A stretch of 64,000 nucleotides of DNA from Planctomycetota bacterium (GTDB lineage Bacteria > Planctomycetota > Planctomycetia > Planctomycetales > Planctomycetaceae): positions 1-64,000 of the forward strand of contig JAHZKX010000003.1 of assembly GCA_022600195.1 (NCBI GenBank), read 5' to 3'. The stretch's first letter is position 1. Each line of letters starts with the position of its first letter. Shown in pieces: positions 45,896-54,671 of this stretch. The position numbers were made by a program, and so were the translations under genes. The notes under the pieces are model-generated. The model did not search any database and was not told the origin of the DNA. It was given only the letters and a program-made list of their open reading frames with translations.

Positions 45896-48127
45896 ATGGC
45901 TCTCAGTCTCAAAGAATTTGCATCTCAGCTTGATGAAAGCGGCGTTATCTCCGCTGCGGATATCGCTACGTTTCAAAAGTCGCAATCTCCTGCTGCGGAG
46001 TCTGCCGAAGATTTGGGAAAGCTGCTGGTTAAGCACAAAAAAGTGACGAAGCTGCAAGCCCAGATGGTCTATCAGGGCAAAGGCGACAGGCTGCTGTTGG
46101 GCAATTATATCGTACTCGATAAAATCGGTGCTGGTGGGATGGGTGATGTCTATCTTGCTGAACACCGTCGCATGGAAAGGCGAGTCGCCCTCAAAACTCT
46201 ACCCGCTGCGATGACCAAAGATACACAATCTATCCAACGCTTCCATCGTGAGGTCAAAGCAGCCGCAAAACTGACTCATCCGAATATCGTTGCGGCTTAT
46301 GACGCTGATGAAGCAAAAGGCGTCCATTACTTTGTGATGGAGTATGTGGAAGGCATTGATCTTTCAGCCGTTGTGAAGAAGCAGGGTGTGCTTAAGGTTG
46401 ATGTTGCCGTCGATTATATTCAGCAAGCGGCAACAGGATTAGAATATGCCCATGAAGAAGGAATTATTCATCGAGACATCAAACCCGCCAATCTGTTGCT
46501 GGACAAAAAAGGCACCATCAAAATTCTGGACATGGGGCTGGCTCGGATCGAAGATGAAGCCCACGAGATTCCTGCCACGCAATTGACTCAAGATGGATCA
46601 GTAATGGGCACCGTCGATTATATGGCACCGGAACAGGCTAAGGACACGCACACAGCCGATGCCCGTTCCGACATCTACAGTTTGGGTTGTTCGCTGTACT
46701 ACTTGCTCACCGGGGAATCGGTTTATAGTGGTAGTACGATGGTCAATCGAATCATGGCACACCAGAACGATCCTATTCCTTCACTGACAGGCAAGCACAT
46801 CCTCATTTCGCAAGATGTGGATGCCGTATTTCAGAAAATGATTGCCAAGAAACCGGAAGACCGATTTCAATCCATGAGTGAAGTCATCAGTGCAATTAAA
46901 GCCTGCGGCGTACTGGAATCTGGTTCTGCCTCCTCTACCATTTCGTCAGAACCCTCTGATGTGGCTCTGGCGGAATTCTTGCAAAACCAAAAAATGGCAT
47001 CAAGTCCAACCATTTCCATGTCAGCAGAGAAACCGCTGAATGATATACAAGAGACCCCGACTTCTGACTTTCTGAATAACACGCTGGGCGGCACGACCTT
47101 TAAACCGTTACAGAAGCGAATGCAGTCAATCGGAAAACGAGGATGGATTGTTGTGGGCACCGTGTTGGCATCGCTCATTTTAATGGCTGGTATTATTCTA
47201 AAAGTAGACACTGCCGCAGGCACAATTATTCTGGAAATCGACCAGCCTGAATTGGCGGGTGCTGTGGTCTCTGTGGATGACCAAAAGAAAATTACTATCA
47301 AAACAGGTGAAGGTAAAGAACCGATCGAAGTGGTGGCTGATGAAAAAACACATACATTACAAGTGACCAAAGGCGGATTCGAAACATTCACAAAGCAGTT
47401 TACAGTGAAAGCTGGGGGTAAAGAGACGATCAAAGTGCGGTTGGTGCCTTTGGCAGTGGTGATAAAAAATCCCAAACCATCAGCAACGCCCACCAGAGAT
47501 AACTATGCGTTGGAGTTTGATGGGAAGAAGAGTCACATCAAATCACCAGTTAAGTACGATGGTACGCATCCGCTCACCTTTGAATGTGTTGTCAAGTACG
47601 ATTTAGACCCGAAAACCAACCCAGCACTGAAGGATAAAGAAAGAAAAATAATCAACCTGATGTCAAATGAAACCGATGAGGGTGGCATGAGTATTCATCT
47701 TAAGTGGGAAAAAGAAAAGGGAACACATATTTTTTTTCAGTTCGGCAGCAGTCCTGGTGAGTACCATAGCAAACAGATTCCGCTATCAGGAGTTCTACAC
47801 ATTGCGGCTGTAATTAACGGTAAGGAATACCGAGTCTACTTGAATGGGGATGGATCGGGAAAATTCTATATTTTTAAGCACGCTTACAAACCATCAAAAT
47901 CTCCATTGGTCATAGGAAGCGGCTTAGTTAAAATTAGGGTTGAAAATGAAGAAATATTCGGTCCATATCCCCTCAATAGATTCAACGGGATCATCGACGA
48001 AGTTCGCATTTCAAACATCGCCCGTTACACCAAAGACTTCACACCAACCAAACACTTTGAAACTGATAAGCACACAATGGCTCTCTACCACTTCGATGAA
48101 GCCAAAGGGGATGTGCTGATGTGCTGA
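45896..48127 (+). CDS. Membrane Ser/Thr protein kinase, frameshifted at its 3' end
   Basis: The start chosen is ATG 45896 (743 residues); a GTG at 45869 is also in frame. An N-terminal helical segment of about 65 residues precedes a Hanks-type kinase: Gly loop IGAGGMGDVYLAEH, VALK lysine, catalytic HRDIKPANLLL, DMG in place of DFG, and MAPEQ. A single membrane helix (WIVVGTVLASLILMAGIIL) separates the cytoplasmic kinase from an outer part: a PEGA-like beta domain (IILEIDQPELAGAVVSVD..., FTVKAGGKETIKVRL), then a LamG-like sandwich (YALEFDGKKSHIKS ... IDEVRISNIARYTKDF). The frame ends in GDVLMC because of an 8-bp duplication. The kinase half should still be made, with the outer domain truncated. 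Confidence 0.85.
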   Translation: MALSLKEFASQLDESGVISAADIATFQKSQSPAAESAEDLGKLLVKHKKVTKLQAQMVYQGKGDRLLLGNYIVLDKIGAGGMGDVYLAEHRRMERRVALKTLPAAMTKDTQSIQRFHREVKAAAKLTHPNIVAAYDADEAKGVHYFVMEYVEGIDLSAVVKKQGVLKVDVAVDYIQQAATGLEYAHEEGIIHRDIKPANLLLDKKGTIKILDMGLARIEDEAHEIPATQLTQDGSVMGTVDYMAPEQAKDTHTADARSDIYSLGCSLYYLLTGESVYSGSTMVNRIMAHQNDPIPSLTGKHILISQDVDAVFQKMIAKKPEDRFQSMSEVISAIKACGVLESGSASSTISSEPSDVALAEFLQNQKMASSPTISMSAEKPLNDIQETPTSDFLNNTLGGTTFKPLQKRMQSIGKRGWIVVGTVLASLILMAGIILKVDTAAGTIILEIDQPELAGAVVSVDDQKKITIKTGEGKEPIEVVADEKTHTLQVTKGGFETFTKQFTVKAGGKETIKVRLVPLAVVIKNPKPSATPTRDNYALEFDGKKSHIKSPVKYDGTHPLTFECVVKYDLDPKTNPALKDKERKIINLMSNETDEGGMSIHLKWEKEKGTHIFFQFGSSPGEYHSKQIPLSGVLHIAAVINGKEYRVYLNGDGSGKFYIFKHAYKPSKSPLVIGSGLVKIRVENEEIFGPYPLNRFNGIIDEVRISNIARYTKDFTPTKHFETDKHTMALYHFDEAKGDVLMC
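48110..48125 (+). repeat. 8-bp tandem duplication that breaks the kinase gene
   Basis: GATGTGCT occurs twice in a row (48110-48117, 48118-48125). Removing one copy joins GDVL to KDASGNGHDGKIVGA, the expected LamG-domain continuation, in one frame. This single event explains the split. Confidence 0.85.
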
Positions 48128-48750
48128 AAGACGCTTCCGGCAACGGACATGATGGCAAGATCGTCGGTGCGAAGTGGGTGAAGGTGGATGATGAGTTGAA
48201 GGTGATTGAGGATTCAATTTTCTCCCAGCCACTAAGCGATGCCGAAGCAGCAAAGCACCGCAAGACGGCTGAGTGGGTCATTCAACAGGGTGGCTCGGTA
48301 AATATTGCCCTTGAAGGTGATCCAATGATAGATGACATAATAAGTAACGTTCGTAAGGAAGGTTGGGCTAAATATGAGGTTAGTAAATTGCCTTCACAGA
48401 ATTTTCGTCTGTATCGAATATCGATCGATAATCGGGAAGATTTCGATGACCAGCGACTCAAGGAAATGGTGCAATTGTGTGAAGGACTTAACACAATTAC
48501 CAACCTGAAGTTCGAAGCAACGGCAATTACAGATGCAGGACTCGAAGACTTAATTGAGATAAGCCAGAATTTGAGAAATATAGGATTGTTTGGTGAGAAT
48601 TTTTCAGATAGGGGACTTTTAGCAATTGCCAAACTCGAACAAATTGAAGGCTTGCACATTGGCCGTAAGGATAAGTTCACAAGTGCGGGATTGGATAAAC
48701 TTCAGAACTCTTGTCCGAAGCTAGAGATAATTTGGGCCAAAAACAAATAG
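48121..48750 (+). pseudogene. Detached C-terminal part of the kinase (LamG end and LRR)
   Basis: This frame of about 209 codons holds LKDASGNGHDGKIVGAKWVK, the usual end of planctomycete LamG-containing kinases. It continues with a linker (LSDAEAAKHRKTAEWVI) and a leucine-rich-repeat region (ITDAGLEDLIEISQNLRNIGLFG, DRGLLAIAKLEQIEGL). Its first ATG lies in the duplicated 8 bases, and there is no ribosome site, so independent expression is unlikely. It belongs to the same ancestral gene as 45896-48127. The family's LRR parts are thought to mediate protein contact. Confidence 0.75.
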
Positions 48751-48929
48751 TACCGAAATGATTTGAAATGGATTCTAGGATTTGGTGTTACTTTTGCCAT
48801 CGAAACAAATAAAAGTCTTTTTGACGATCAGGCAGTTGCCAACCAAGCTTGTAAGCCCTTCTGAGCAGCCTTTCAATCAGCCAGTACTATCTCCTTGGAT
48901 CTGCTGGTGGGCTCTTAAAGTGGCATGGG

Positions 48930-49220
48930 GGAGCGTATCTTAAGGATCTCGGTAAACTGGATATTACCAACTGTAAGATAACGGACTCTGGGCTTGAGCA
49001 TCTGAAAGACTCGAAGAATCTAAAGTCACTGGAGCTTCAACTCACCCCCGTCACTGATATCGGTTTGCAACATCTTCACGGTCTAAAGAAGCTGGAGAGT
49101 CTCGATCTCCGAGAAACCAAAGTCACCCCCCGAGGCGTTGCCGACCTGCAAAAAGCCCTTCCGAACTGCAAGATTTCTAGCGATTTCGAAACGAAACCAC
49201 CGGCTACAAAAGCCCCATAG
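48930..49220 (+). pseudogene. Orphan leucine-rich-repeat fragment
   Basis: An open frame without a start reads LKDLGKLDITNCKITDSGL, then three further repeats (LEHLKDSKNLKSLEL, TDIGLQHLHGLKKLESLDL, VTPRGVADLQKALPNCKI), and stops with TAG at 49218-49220. These are ribonuclease-inhibitor-like LRRs of the kind that end planctomycete kinases. It may be the end of a second, mostly deleted kinase gene, or a piece of the same gene lost through rearrangement. Confidence 0.6.
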
Positions 49221-49564
49221 CGTCGAGCAGTATGCAATAAAGTGCATGGTCATCTTTGCTACTGTAGATGGCATCATACTTATTTCTAATCTGGAACTAA
49301 GCCAATAGATCATACACGAAGATCCATTTGCTTCATTTTGAAGTGGAGTGGACTCCGGGGTTGAGATCAGACTCAGAACTCGTTTTGTTGCAGAAGGAAG
49401 TGATAAGGTAAAAAATCATCCCAGCAGATAACGCAACTAATCTTAGCGGAAAGTAATCGCCCAATGACCTGGGGAATCTTAAGAAACTGTATTCTGACCG
49501 GCTCTATCCATACACGGTTCACGTTATCCGCTCCATCTGATTCTTATTCCACCGATCCCATTAG

Positions 49565-49729
49565 CCTGTTAATTGTCTGGCAGATGTGCCTTTCAATGAT
49601 AAAAACAGGCTAATCGTGTTGGCAAATTTTTCTGAAGAAACGCAGGATCGCGAAGGCAACAAACTCCGCACCGCAGGTCTGGAACGATTTTTTCAAGATG
49701 TGATTGACGATAAAACTTACGCGACATGA
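49565..49729 (+). pseudogene. C-terminal remnant of a GH13 amylosucrase/sucrose phosphorylase-like enzyme
   Basis: After a TAG at 49562-49564 the frame reads [23 protein letters not shown] and ends KTYAT with TGA at 49727-49729. The [13 protein letters not shown] strand resembles the C-terminal beta-sandwich of GH13 alpha-glucan enzymes (VLVLANFSDxPQ). Only about 54 codons remain, with no start. The identification is moderate. The rest of the gap 49221-49564 shows nothing recognisable. Confidence 0.4.
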
Positions 49730-49795
49730 TCCTCCCCATTCCCTCTAATTCACCTGAGTCCTGTGTGCAATCAGGTCGAGGGATTCAAGACGCAC

Positions 49796-50839
49796 TCAAT
49801 CGACCCCCAGGGCGGAACGATGGAAACGCATCACGATGTTCGGATCGGGAATGAGCGAAACTTGAGCGTTATCTTTGCCGTCATAATCAAGTAAGGAGAG
49901 GACGTGCCGGATGCTTTCCAGTCGAGCAAATTTTTTCTTGTTTGCCTGTACGATGACCCAGGGGCTGAAACTGGTATGCGTCCGACCAAGCATCAACTCT
50001 TTGTACTTGGTATAGTCGTCCCACAAAACCTGGGCTTGCTCATCAAGTGGGCTGAATTTCCACTGTTTCAGCGGATTGGTTCGACGCGACTCAAATCGCG
50101 CCATTTGAACCTCTTTCGTGATTGAGAACCAGAATTTCACCAGTTGCACACCGTCTTCCATCAACATGTGTTCGAATTCCGGAACTTGACGCATGAATCG
50201 TTCGTATTGCTCAGGGGTGCAAAAATCGTTGACAGGCTCGACGACCGCACGGTTGTACCAGCTTCGGTCAAAAAAGACGATCTCACCGGGATTCGGAAGA
50301 TGTCGAATATAACGCTGGAAATACCACTGCCCAATTTCTTCCGTCGTCGGCTTGGGAAGAGCAACCACACGCATTGCGCGAGGATTGAGATGCTCGATGA
50401 AACGGCGGATCGTCCCCCCTTTTCCTGCAGCATCGCGACCTTCGAAAATGATCGCGACCCGCTTCCCGGTTTCCTGGACCCAACGCTGCATTTTCACCAG
50501 TTCGATCTGAAGGTATTCCAGATCGAATTCGTATTTGATTGATCGTTTAATTTTCCCCACACTGACTTTCTTCGATCGCAAGAGTTGAATAAACTCGCGC
50601 GAAGAATGCAGATCGGACAATTCATCCTGAAGGAGAACATTTTCGGGAATGGGTATCACATCCGCACTCTCGATCGCTTCAGCCAGAAGCGAAGCCAGTT
50701 CCGTTCTCGATAGTTCGGTATCGGCTTTGACGAGATAATGCGTGCCTTCACCCTTGGCACCATTTCCGGAATTCGGCGAATGGGATCCATTTCCTGAGAT
50801 TGAATCAGTCTCTACAGCACTTTGTCCTTCATTTGTCAT
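49796..50839 (-). CDS. ppk2: Polyphosphate kinase 2 (PPK2) family protein
   Basis: The product has 347 residues. After a 75-residue low-complexity leader it shows the PPK2 P-loop FEGRDAAGKGG (about 132-142), Walker B FFDRSWYNR with D191, and the lid motif SRRTNPLKQWKFSP. It transfers phosphate between polyphosphate and nucleoside diphosphates in the cytoplasm; the one-domain layout fits class I enzymes, which mostly use ADP/GDP plus polyphosphate. An AGGTGA site lies 5 bases before the ATG. It sits behind the hcp gene on the same strand but after a strong terminator, so it should have its own promoter. It may help nucleotide recharging under stress. Confidence 0.9.
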   Translation of the reverse strand: MTNEGQSAVETDSISGNGSHSPNSGNGAKGEGTHYLVKADTELSRTELASLLAEAIESADVIPIPENVLLQDELSDLHSSREFIQLLRSKKVSVGKIKRSIKYEFDLEYLQIELVKMQRWVQETGKRVAIIFEGRDAAGKGGTIRRFIEHLNPRAMRVVALPKPTTEEIGQWYFQRYIRHLPNPGEIVFFDRSWYNRAVVEPVNDFCTPEQYERFMRQVPEFEHMLMEDGVQLVKFWFSITKEVQMARFESRRTNPLKQWKFSPLDEQAQVLWDDYTKYKELMLGRTHTSFSPWVIVQANKKKFARLESIRHVLSLLDYDGKDNAQVSLIPDPNIVMRFHRSALGVD

Positions 50840-50882
50840 CGTGTCACCTGAAATTAAAAAATCTTGGAAGAATCAACAGAGT

Positions 50883-50922
50883 AAAAAAAGGTCATCTTAC
50901 AAAACTAAGTTGTAAGATGACC
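50883..50922 (-). terminator. Rho-independent terminator of hcp
   Basis: A perfect 13-bp stem (50890-50902 with 50910-50922, 7-base loop) is followed on the minus strand by seven T residues (50889-50883). It lies 24 bases after the hcp stop codon and is the clearest terminator in the window. Confidence 0.93.
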
Positions 50923-50945
50923 TGAAGCAATTGCTTATTCCTGAA

Positions 50946-52232
50946 TTATGAGCTCAATTGAAATAATTCTTGTGGAGGTTCCGCTTCGATCAGTTTCAGA
51001 TCGAATTTTTCCTGAAGAATTTTAAATACGTTCGGTGTAATAAAAGCCGGTGGCTCGGGACCGAGACGAATCCCCTTCACTCCGAGATGAAGAAGAGTCA
51101 GAAGAACTGCGACAGCCTTTTGTTCAAACCAGGAGATGGCGAGAGTCAACGGGAGATCATTGACACCACAATCAAAGGCTTCGGCCAACGCGGATGCTAC
51201 CTTAATGGCACCATAGGCATCGTTACATTGTCCCATGTCGAGTAATCGTGGTAACCCCGCCACAGTTCCGTAGTCGTAATCACGAATGCGGAATTTCCCA
51301 CAGCCTAAAGTCAAGATGACCGATTCTTGTGGGGCCTGTTGTGCAACTTGAGTGAAGTAGTTTCGACCCGATTCTGCACCATCGCAGCCACCAACGAGAT
51401 AGAAGTGTTTGATCTCACCAGATTTGACCGCTTCGACGATCTTATCGGCAACTCCCAGAATGACTCCATGATGAAATCCAACGGTTGACTCACCAGTCTG
51501 CTGTTCAACCAGTGGCTGACACTCACGAGCTTTCTCAATGACAGGAGTGAAATCATTGTCCGTCAAACGAACACACCCCGGCACTGCTGTGATTCGCGTT
51601 GTAAATAAGCGGTCAGCGTAATATTCCCACGGAATCAATACGCAGTTGGTCGTGGCGACAACCGGACCGGAGAACTGGGTGAACTCTAAGTGTTGATTCT
51701 GCCACGCGGTCCCGAAATGTCCTGCTAAATGTGCATGTTTTTTGAGCTCCGGGTAGCTGTGAGCAGGAAGCATCTCTCCATGAGTGTAGACATTGATGCC
51801 CATGCCTGCAGTTTGCTCAAGAAGATCGGCAAGATCCAGAAGATCATGGCCGGTCACGAGAATCCCCGGACCAGCTTGAGTACCTTCCTTAACGGTGGTC
51901 GGCTCCGGTGCTCCAAACTTCTCCGAATGCCCTTCATCCAGCATCTCCATGACGCGCAAATTCATGCGGCCACATTCCAGAACGAGTTCCAGCAATGACT
52001 CCAGATCAAAGTTCACATTCGTCATTGTGGCGAACAGCGCTTCTTCAATAAACGCACTGACCTCATCATCCGTCTTTCCCAGACGCCGAGCATGGTTTGC
52101 ATAAGCTGCCATCCCTTTTACACCATATAACAGGGTTTCCTGTAACGATTGCACGTCAGGATCTTTGCCACAGACACCGACGTCGGTGCAACCGGTTCCC
52201 TGGGATGTTTGTTCACATTGATTACAAAACAT
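50946..52232 (-). CDS. hcp: Hybrid-cluster protein (hydroxylamine reductase family), short form
   Basis: The 428-residue protein has the N-terminal cluster motif C3-x2-C6-x7-C14-x5-C20 and hybrid-cluster landmarks (GHDLLDLADLLEQT, THGEMLPAH, NCVLIPWEYYADR, VGGCDGAESGRNYFT, LGCGKFRIRDYDYG, ADLPLTLAISWFEQKA-like end). Typical Hcp proteins have about 540 residues; the missing part fits the class III type, which lacks a helical insert of roughly 110 residues. Hcp enzymes reduce NO or hydroxylamine and take part in nitrosative stress and protein S-nitrosylation. GGAG lies 6 bases before the ATG. It is divergent from a protoglobin gene, which strengthens a nitric-oxide or low-oxygen role. Confidence 0.93.
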   Translation of the reverse strand: MFCNQCEQTSQGTGCTDVGVCGKDPDVQSLQETLLYGVKGMAAYANHARRLGKTDDEVSAFIEEALFATMTNVNFDLESLLELVLECGRMNLRVMEMLDEGHSEKFGAPEPTTVKEGTQAGPGILVTGHDLLDLADLLEQTAGMGINVYTHGEMLPAHSYPELKKHAHLAGHFGTAWQNQHLEFTQFSGPVVATTNCVLIPWEYYADRLFTTRITAVPGCVRLTDNDFTPVIEKARECQPLVEQQTGESTVGFHHGVILGVADKIVEAVKSGEIKHFYLVGGCDGAESGRNYFTQVAQQAPQESVILTLGCGKFRIRDYDYGTVAGLPRLLDMGQCNDAYGAIKVASALAEAFDCGVNDLPLTLAISWFEQKAVAVLLTLLHLGVKGIRLGPEPPAFITPNVFKILQEKFDLKLIEAEPPQELFQLSS

Positions 52233-52274
52233 AGTGACTCCGATCTTCTACAAAACGTGAAAAATGAATGATTG

Positions 52275-52342
52275 TTGTTAAACTGCTCAACAATTCTTAA
52301 TATGTGTTTTCCCTTCCGTCTGATAATAAACAGTGCTATAAT
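52275..52342 (+). promoter_or_regulatory. Candidate protoglobin promoter with upstream inverted repeat
   Basis: TGCTATAAT (52334-52342) is a perfect extended -10 about 50 bases before the protoglobin ATG. Upstream, TTGTT...AACAA (52275-52293, centre 9 bases) forms an inverted repeat of the spacing used by dimeric regulators such as Crp/Fnr or NO sensors, although the half-sites do not match the FNR consensus. It lies between two divergent genes and could control both. Confidence 0.4.
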
Positions 52343-52391
52343 TGGATGTCAAGGTCCAGATATCTTTTTTTGAGAGGTAACATAGAGTAAA

Positions 52392-52976
52392 ATGGAACAT
52401 ATTGATGAGCAACTCCTGGAAACCGATCTTGCCTATCGTTTTGAATACCTCAAAAATTTCATCGGTTTTGATGAGACCGATGTGACAGCAATCCGTAATA
52501 GCATCGCTCAATTTGCACCATGCATAAACAAACTGGTTGATGCAACTTACGAGCGATTACTCAGCTATGATGCCACCGCACGTCATTTCGTACCGCGTCA
52601 GCATGGCTATGAGGGAGATGTTCCTGAATCACTAGAGCATCTCACGGCGGAGGATAATCAGATCAAATTTCGGAAAGACCATCTTCAACGATATTTCATG
52701 AAGTTACTGGGTCATTCCTATGACGCGAAAATGGTCCTCTATCTGGATATGGTAGGTAAGATTCATACTCCCAAAGCAGGGAGTCAACAGCTCGATATTC
52801 CACTCGTTCAGATGAACGCGCTGATGGGTTTAATATCCGATCAATTGATTGAGACGTTTCTGGAGTTGGACATTCCGAACGACCAGAAATTCGCCACCAT
52901 CAGAGCATTTCAGAAGCTGCTCTGGATACAGAATGATTTTATTTCCCGTCATTATGTTGTGACACCACAGGACTGA
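52392..52976 (+). CDS. Protoglobin-domain haem protein
   Basis: This 194-residue single-domain protein of the protoglobin / globin-coupled-sensor globin family has an N-terminal helix pair (AYRFEYLKNFIGFDETDV), then FRKDHLQRYFMKLLGHSYDAKMVLYLDMVGKIH, in which H125 is the probable proximal haem ligand. Its length equals a bare globin domain with no kinase, cyclase or methyl-acceptor output domain, so it is more likely a free gas-binding or NO-converting protein than a sensor. It is divergent from hcp across 159 bases. It is cytoplasmic, with no signal peptide. Confidence 0.8.
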   Translation: MEHIDEQLLETDLAYRFEYLKNFIGFDETDVTAIRNSIAQFAPCINKLVDATYERLLSYDATARHFVPRQHGYEGDVPESLEHLTAEDNQIKFRKDHLQRYFMKLLGHSYDAKMVLYLDMVGKIHTPKAGSQQLDIPLVQMNALMGLISDQLIETFLELDIPNDQKFATIRAFQKLLWIQNDFISRHYVVTPQD

Positions 52977-53170
52977 CGTCTCTGAATTCGTATCACCACC
53001 TGACTCTGATGTTGCAATCAAATTAAATCCGTTTAGGATTATATAACATTGCAATGTAATCAGTAAAACCACTCTCCATCGACAAGTCCCAAGCCAACCA
53101 TTCATGATTCTATTCGCCAGCTGACAATTAGATTTCCAAAACGTTAATCATAAACTATGGAACCTGAACC

Positions 53171-54529
53171 ATGCACCAATTGTACCGAAGCCTTTCTTTT
53201 GCAATACTCGTTCTCACCAGTGCCACATGTATCACCCATGCCGCGGATGGTCAGTTTCCCATTGAATCAAATCTGCGCGCTGGCGTTGCCAAAATTGACA
53301 TTACACCTGACGACGTAAACCAGTTTGAAGTTGTCGGGCATCGTCGAAAGGTGACCGGCGTGCGTGATCCGCTAAGAGCAGGAGTCTTAGTGCTGGATGA
53401 TGGCCAGACAAAAGCAGCCATCGTAACGCTTGACTTAATCTCAGCGTATGATGAACTGGTAAAGCTGGCTCGTCAGCAGATTGAGAAAGAAACAGGTATA
53501 CCGGCGGCCAACATTATGGTTGCAGTCTCACACAATCACTCTGGTCCCGGCTTTGATATCAAAACAAAGTGGAGTCGAGAACTGATTGGGAAGCTTGGCG
53601 GAGCAGCAAAACAGGCAGCCTCGAAAATGAACCCCGTAACTGTGGGCTATGGTGAGGACAAAATTGGCTTCGGCATCAATCGACGAAAGGTCATCAATGG
53701 TAGGGCCGTTGTGCGGCTTAACAAAGAAGGACCCAATGATCCCCGCGTGAAAGTCCTGCGATTCGACGATGGTCATTCGCTGACACCTGTCGCAGTGCTA
53801 ATGCACGCTGTATGTCATCCCTGTTTTTTCACATGGGGTGACAAAGGATCGATGCCGTATCCCAACGGCTATCCAAAGATGAGCGCCGACTTTCCGGGCG
53901 AAGCACAATCATTTGTGGAAATGTGCTATGGCCAAAAAACCAGTTCGCTGTTTTTGCAGGGCTGTGCGGGCGACATTCGTCCGAATCTTCCCGGCTATCC
54001 GTATCGCTGTGCTGATGAAGCTGATATCCAGTGGGCGGGGCGGGATCTGGGCAGCGCAGTCGTTCGTACGCTGGCTCGCAGTATGACACGCGAACAACTT
54101 GCCAAACGTGCGAAACACTACCAGATCCGAGTCGCCAACACAGTCATCTCGTTGCCCGGTAAAGAGGGCCGCATCAAATCAGAACTACAGGCGATGAAAA
54201 TCGGCCCGTATCTGTTACTGACAATGCCTGGCGAGCCGATGGTCGAATACGGATTCAAAATGGAGAAAGACATCGCGGACCGCGCGATTCCGATTATCGT
54301 GGGATACGCCAATGGACACGTCGGATACATTGCCACAGCAGATTCCTATAGCGTCGGCGGCTATGAACCAAATACATCAAAACTGGTGCCGGAGGCAGAA
54401 TCGATCATTCTCACCGAACTGAGTCTCCTCGCAGATCGTGTGATTGGTGATGTCTTCGAATCGTTTTCCAAACACCCGAAGGATATCAAGAAACGCGAGC
54501 AGGCTGACAAAGCCCGTCCCCAAAAGTAA
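53171..54529 (+). CDS. Neutral/alkaline ceramidase-like exported hydrolase
   Basis: The product has 452 residues with a signal peptide (about 1-25, ending HAADG). It carries the N-terminal domain of neutral non-lysosomal ceramidases (PF04734): LRAGVAKIDITP at the start, DPLRAGVLVLDDG, and the metal-site region VAVSHNHSGPG (H121, H123), where classical ceramidases read THTHSGPGG. FLQGCAGDIRPN is another family block. The C-terminal immunoglobulin-like domain of full ceramidases (about 700 residues) is missing, as in most planctomycete members. It probably hydrolyses an amide or ester outside the cytoplasm; a ceramide substrate is doubtful. It is monocistronic. Confidence 0.8.
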   Translation: MHQLYRSLSFAILVLTSATCITHAADGQFPIESNLRAGVAKIDITPDDVNQFEVVGHRRKVTGVRDPLRAGVLVLDDGQTKAAIVTLDLISAYDELVKLARQQIEKETGIPAANIMVAVSHNHSGPGFDIKTKWSRELIGKLGGAAKQAASKMNPVTVGYGEDKIGFGINRRKVINGRAVVRLNKEGPNDPRVKVLRFDDGHSLTPVAVLMHAVCHPCFFTWGDKGSMPYPNGYPKMSADFPGEAQSFVEMCYGQKTSSLFLQGCAGDIRPNLPGYPYRCADEADIQWAGRDLGSAVVRTLARSMTREQLAKRAKHYQIRVANTVISLPGKEGRIKSELQAMKIGPYLLLTMPGEPMVEYGFKMEKDIADRAIPIIVGYANGHVGYIATADSYSVGGYEPNTSKLVPEAESIILTELSLLADRVIGDVFESFSKHPKDIKKREQADKARPQK

Positions 54530-54671
54530 CAAGTAAATCCTTCATCCGAACGCTAGTCTGTATCCGGATCATCGAGTCGAATAGTAGAGAAGGAACTCTG
54601 CGTCTGACTCAGAAACGAAATGCGTTTTGACATCAGGTCATTTCCTGATGTTACTAAGAGTCAGTGATCAA

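Noticed and set aside
46867-47493. 208-codon minus-strand open frame inside the kinase gene
   Set aside because: It is antisense to well-conserved kinase, membrane-helix and PEGA-like sequence, and its own translation shows no domain or ribosome site.
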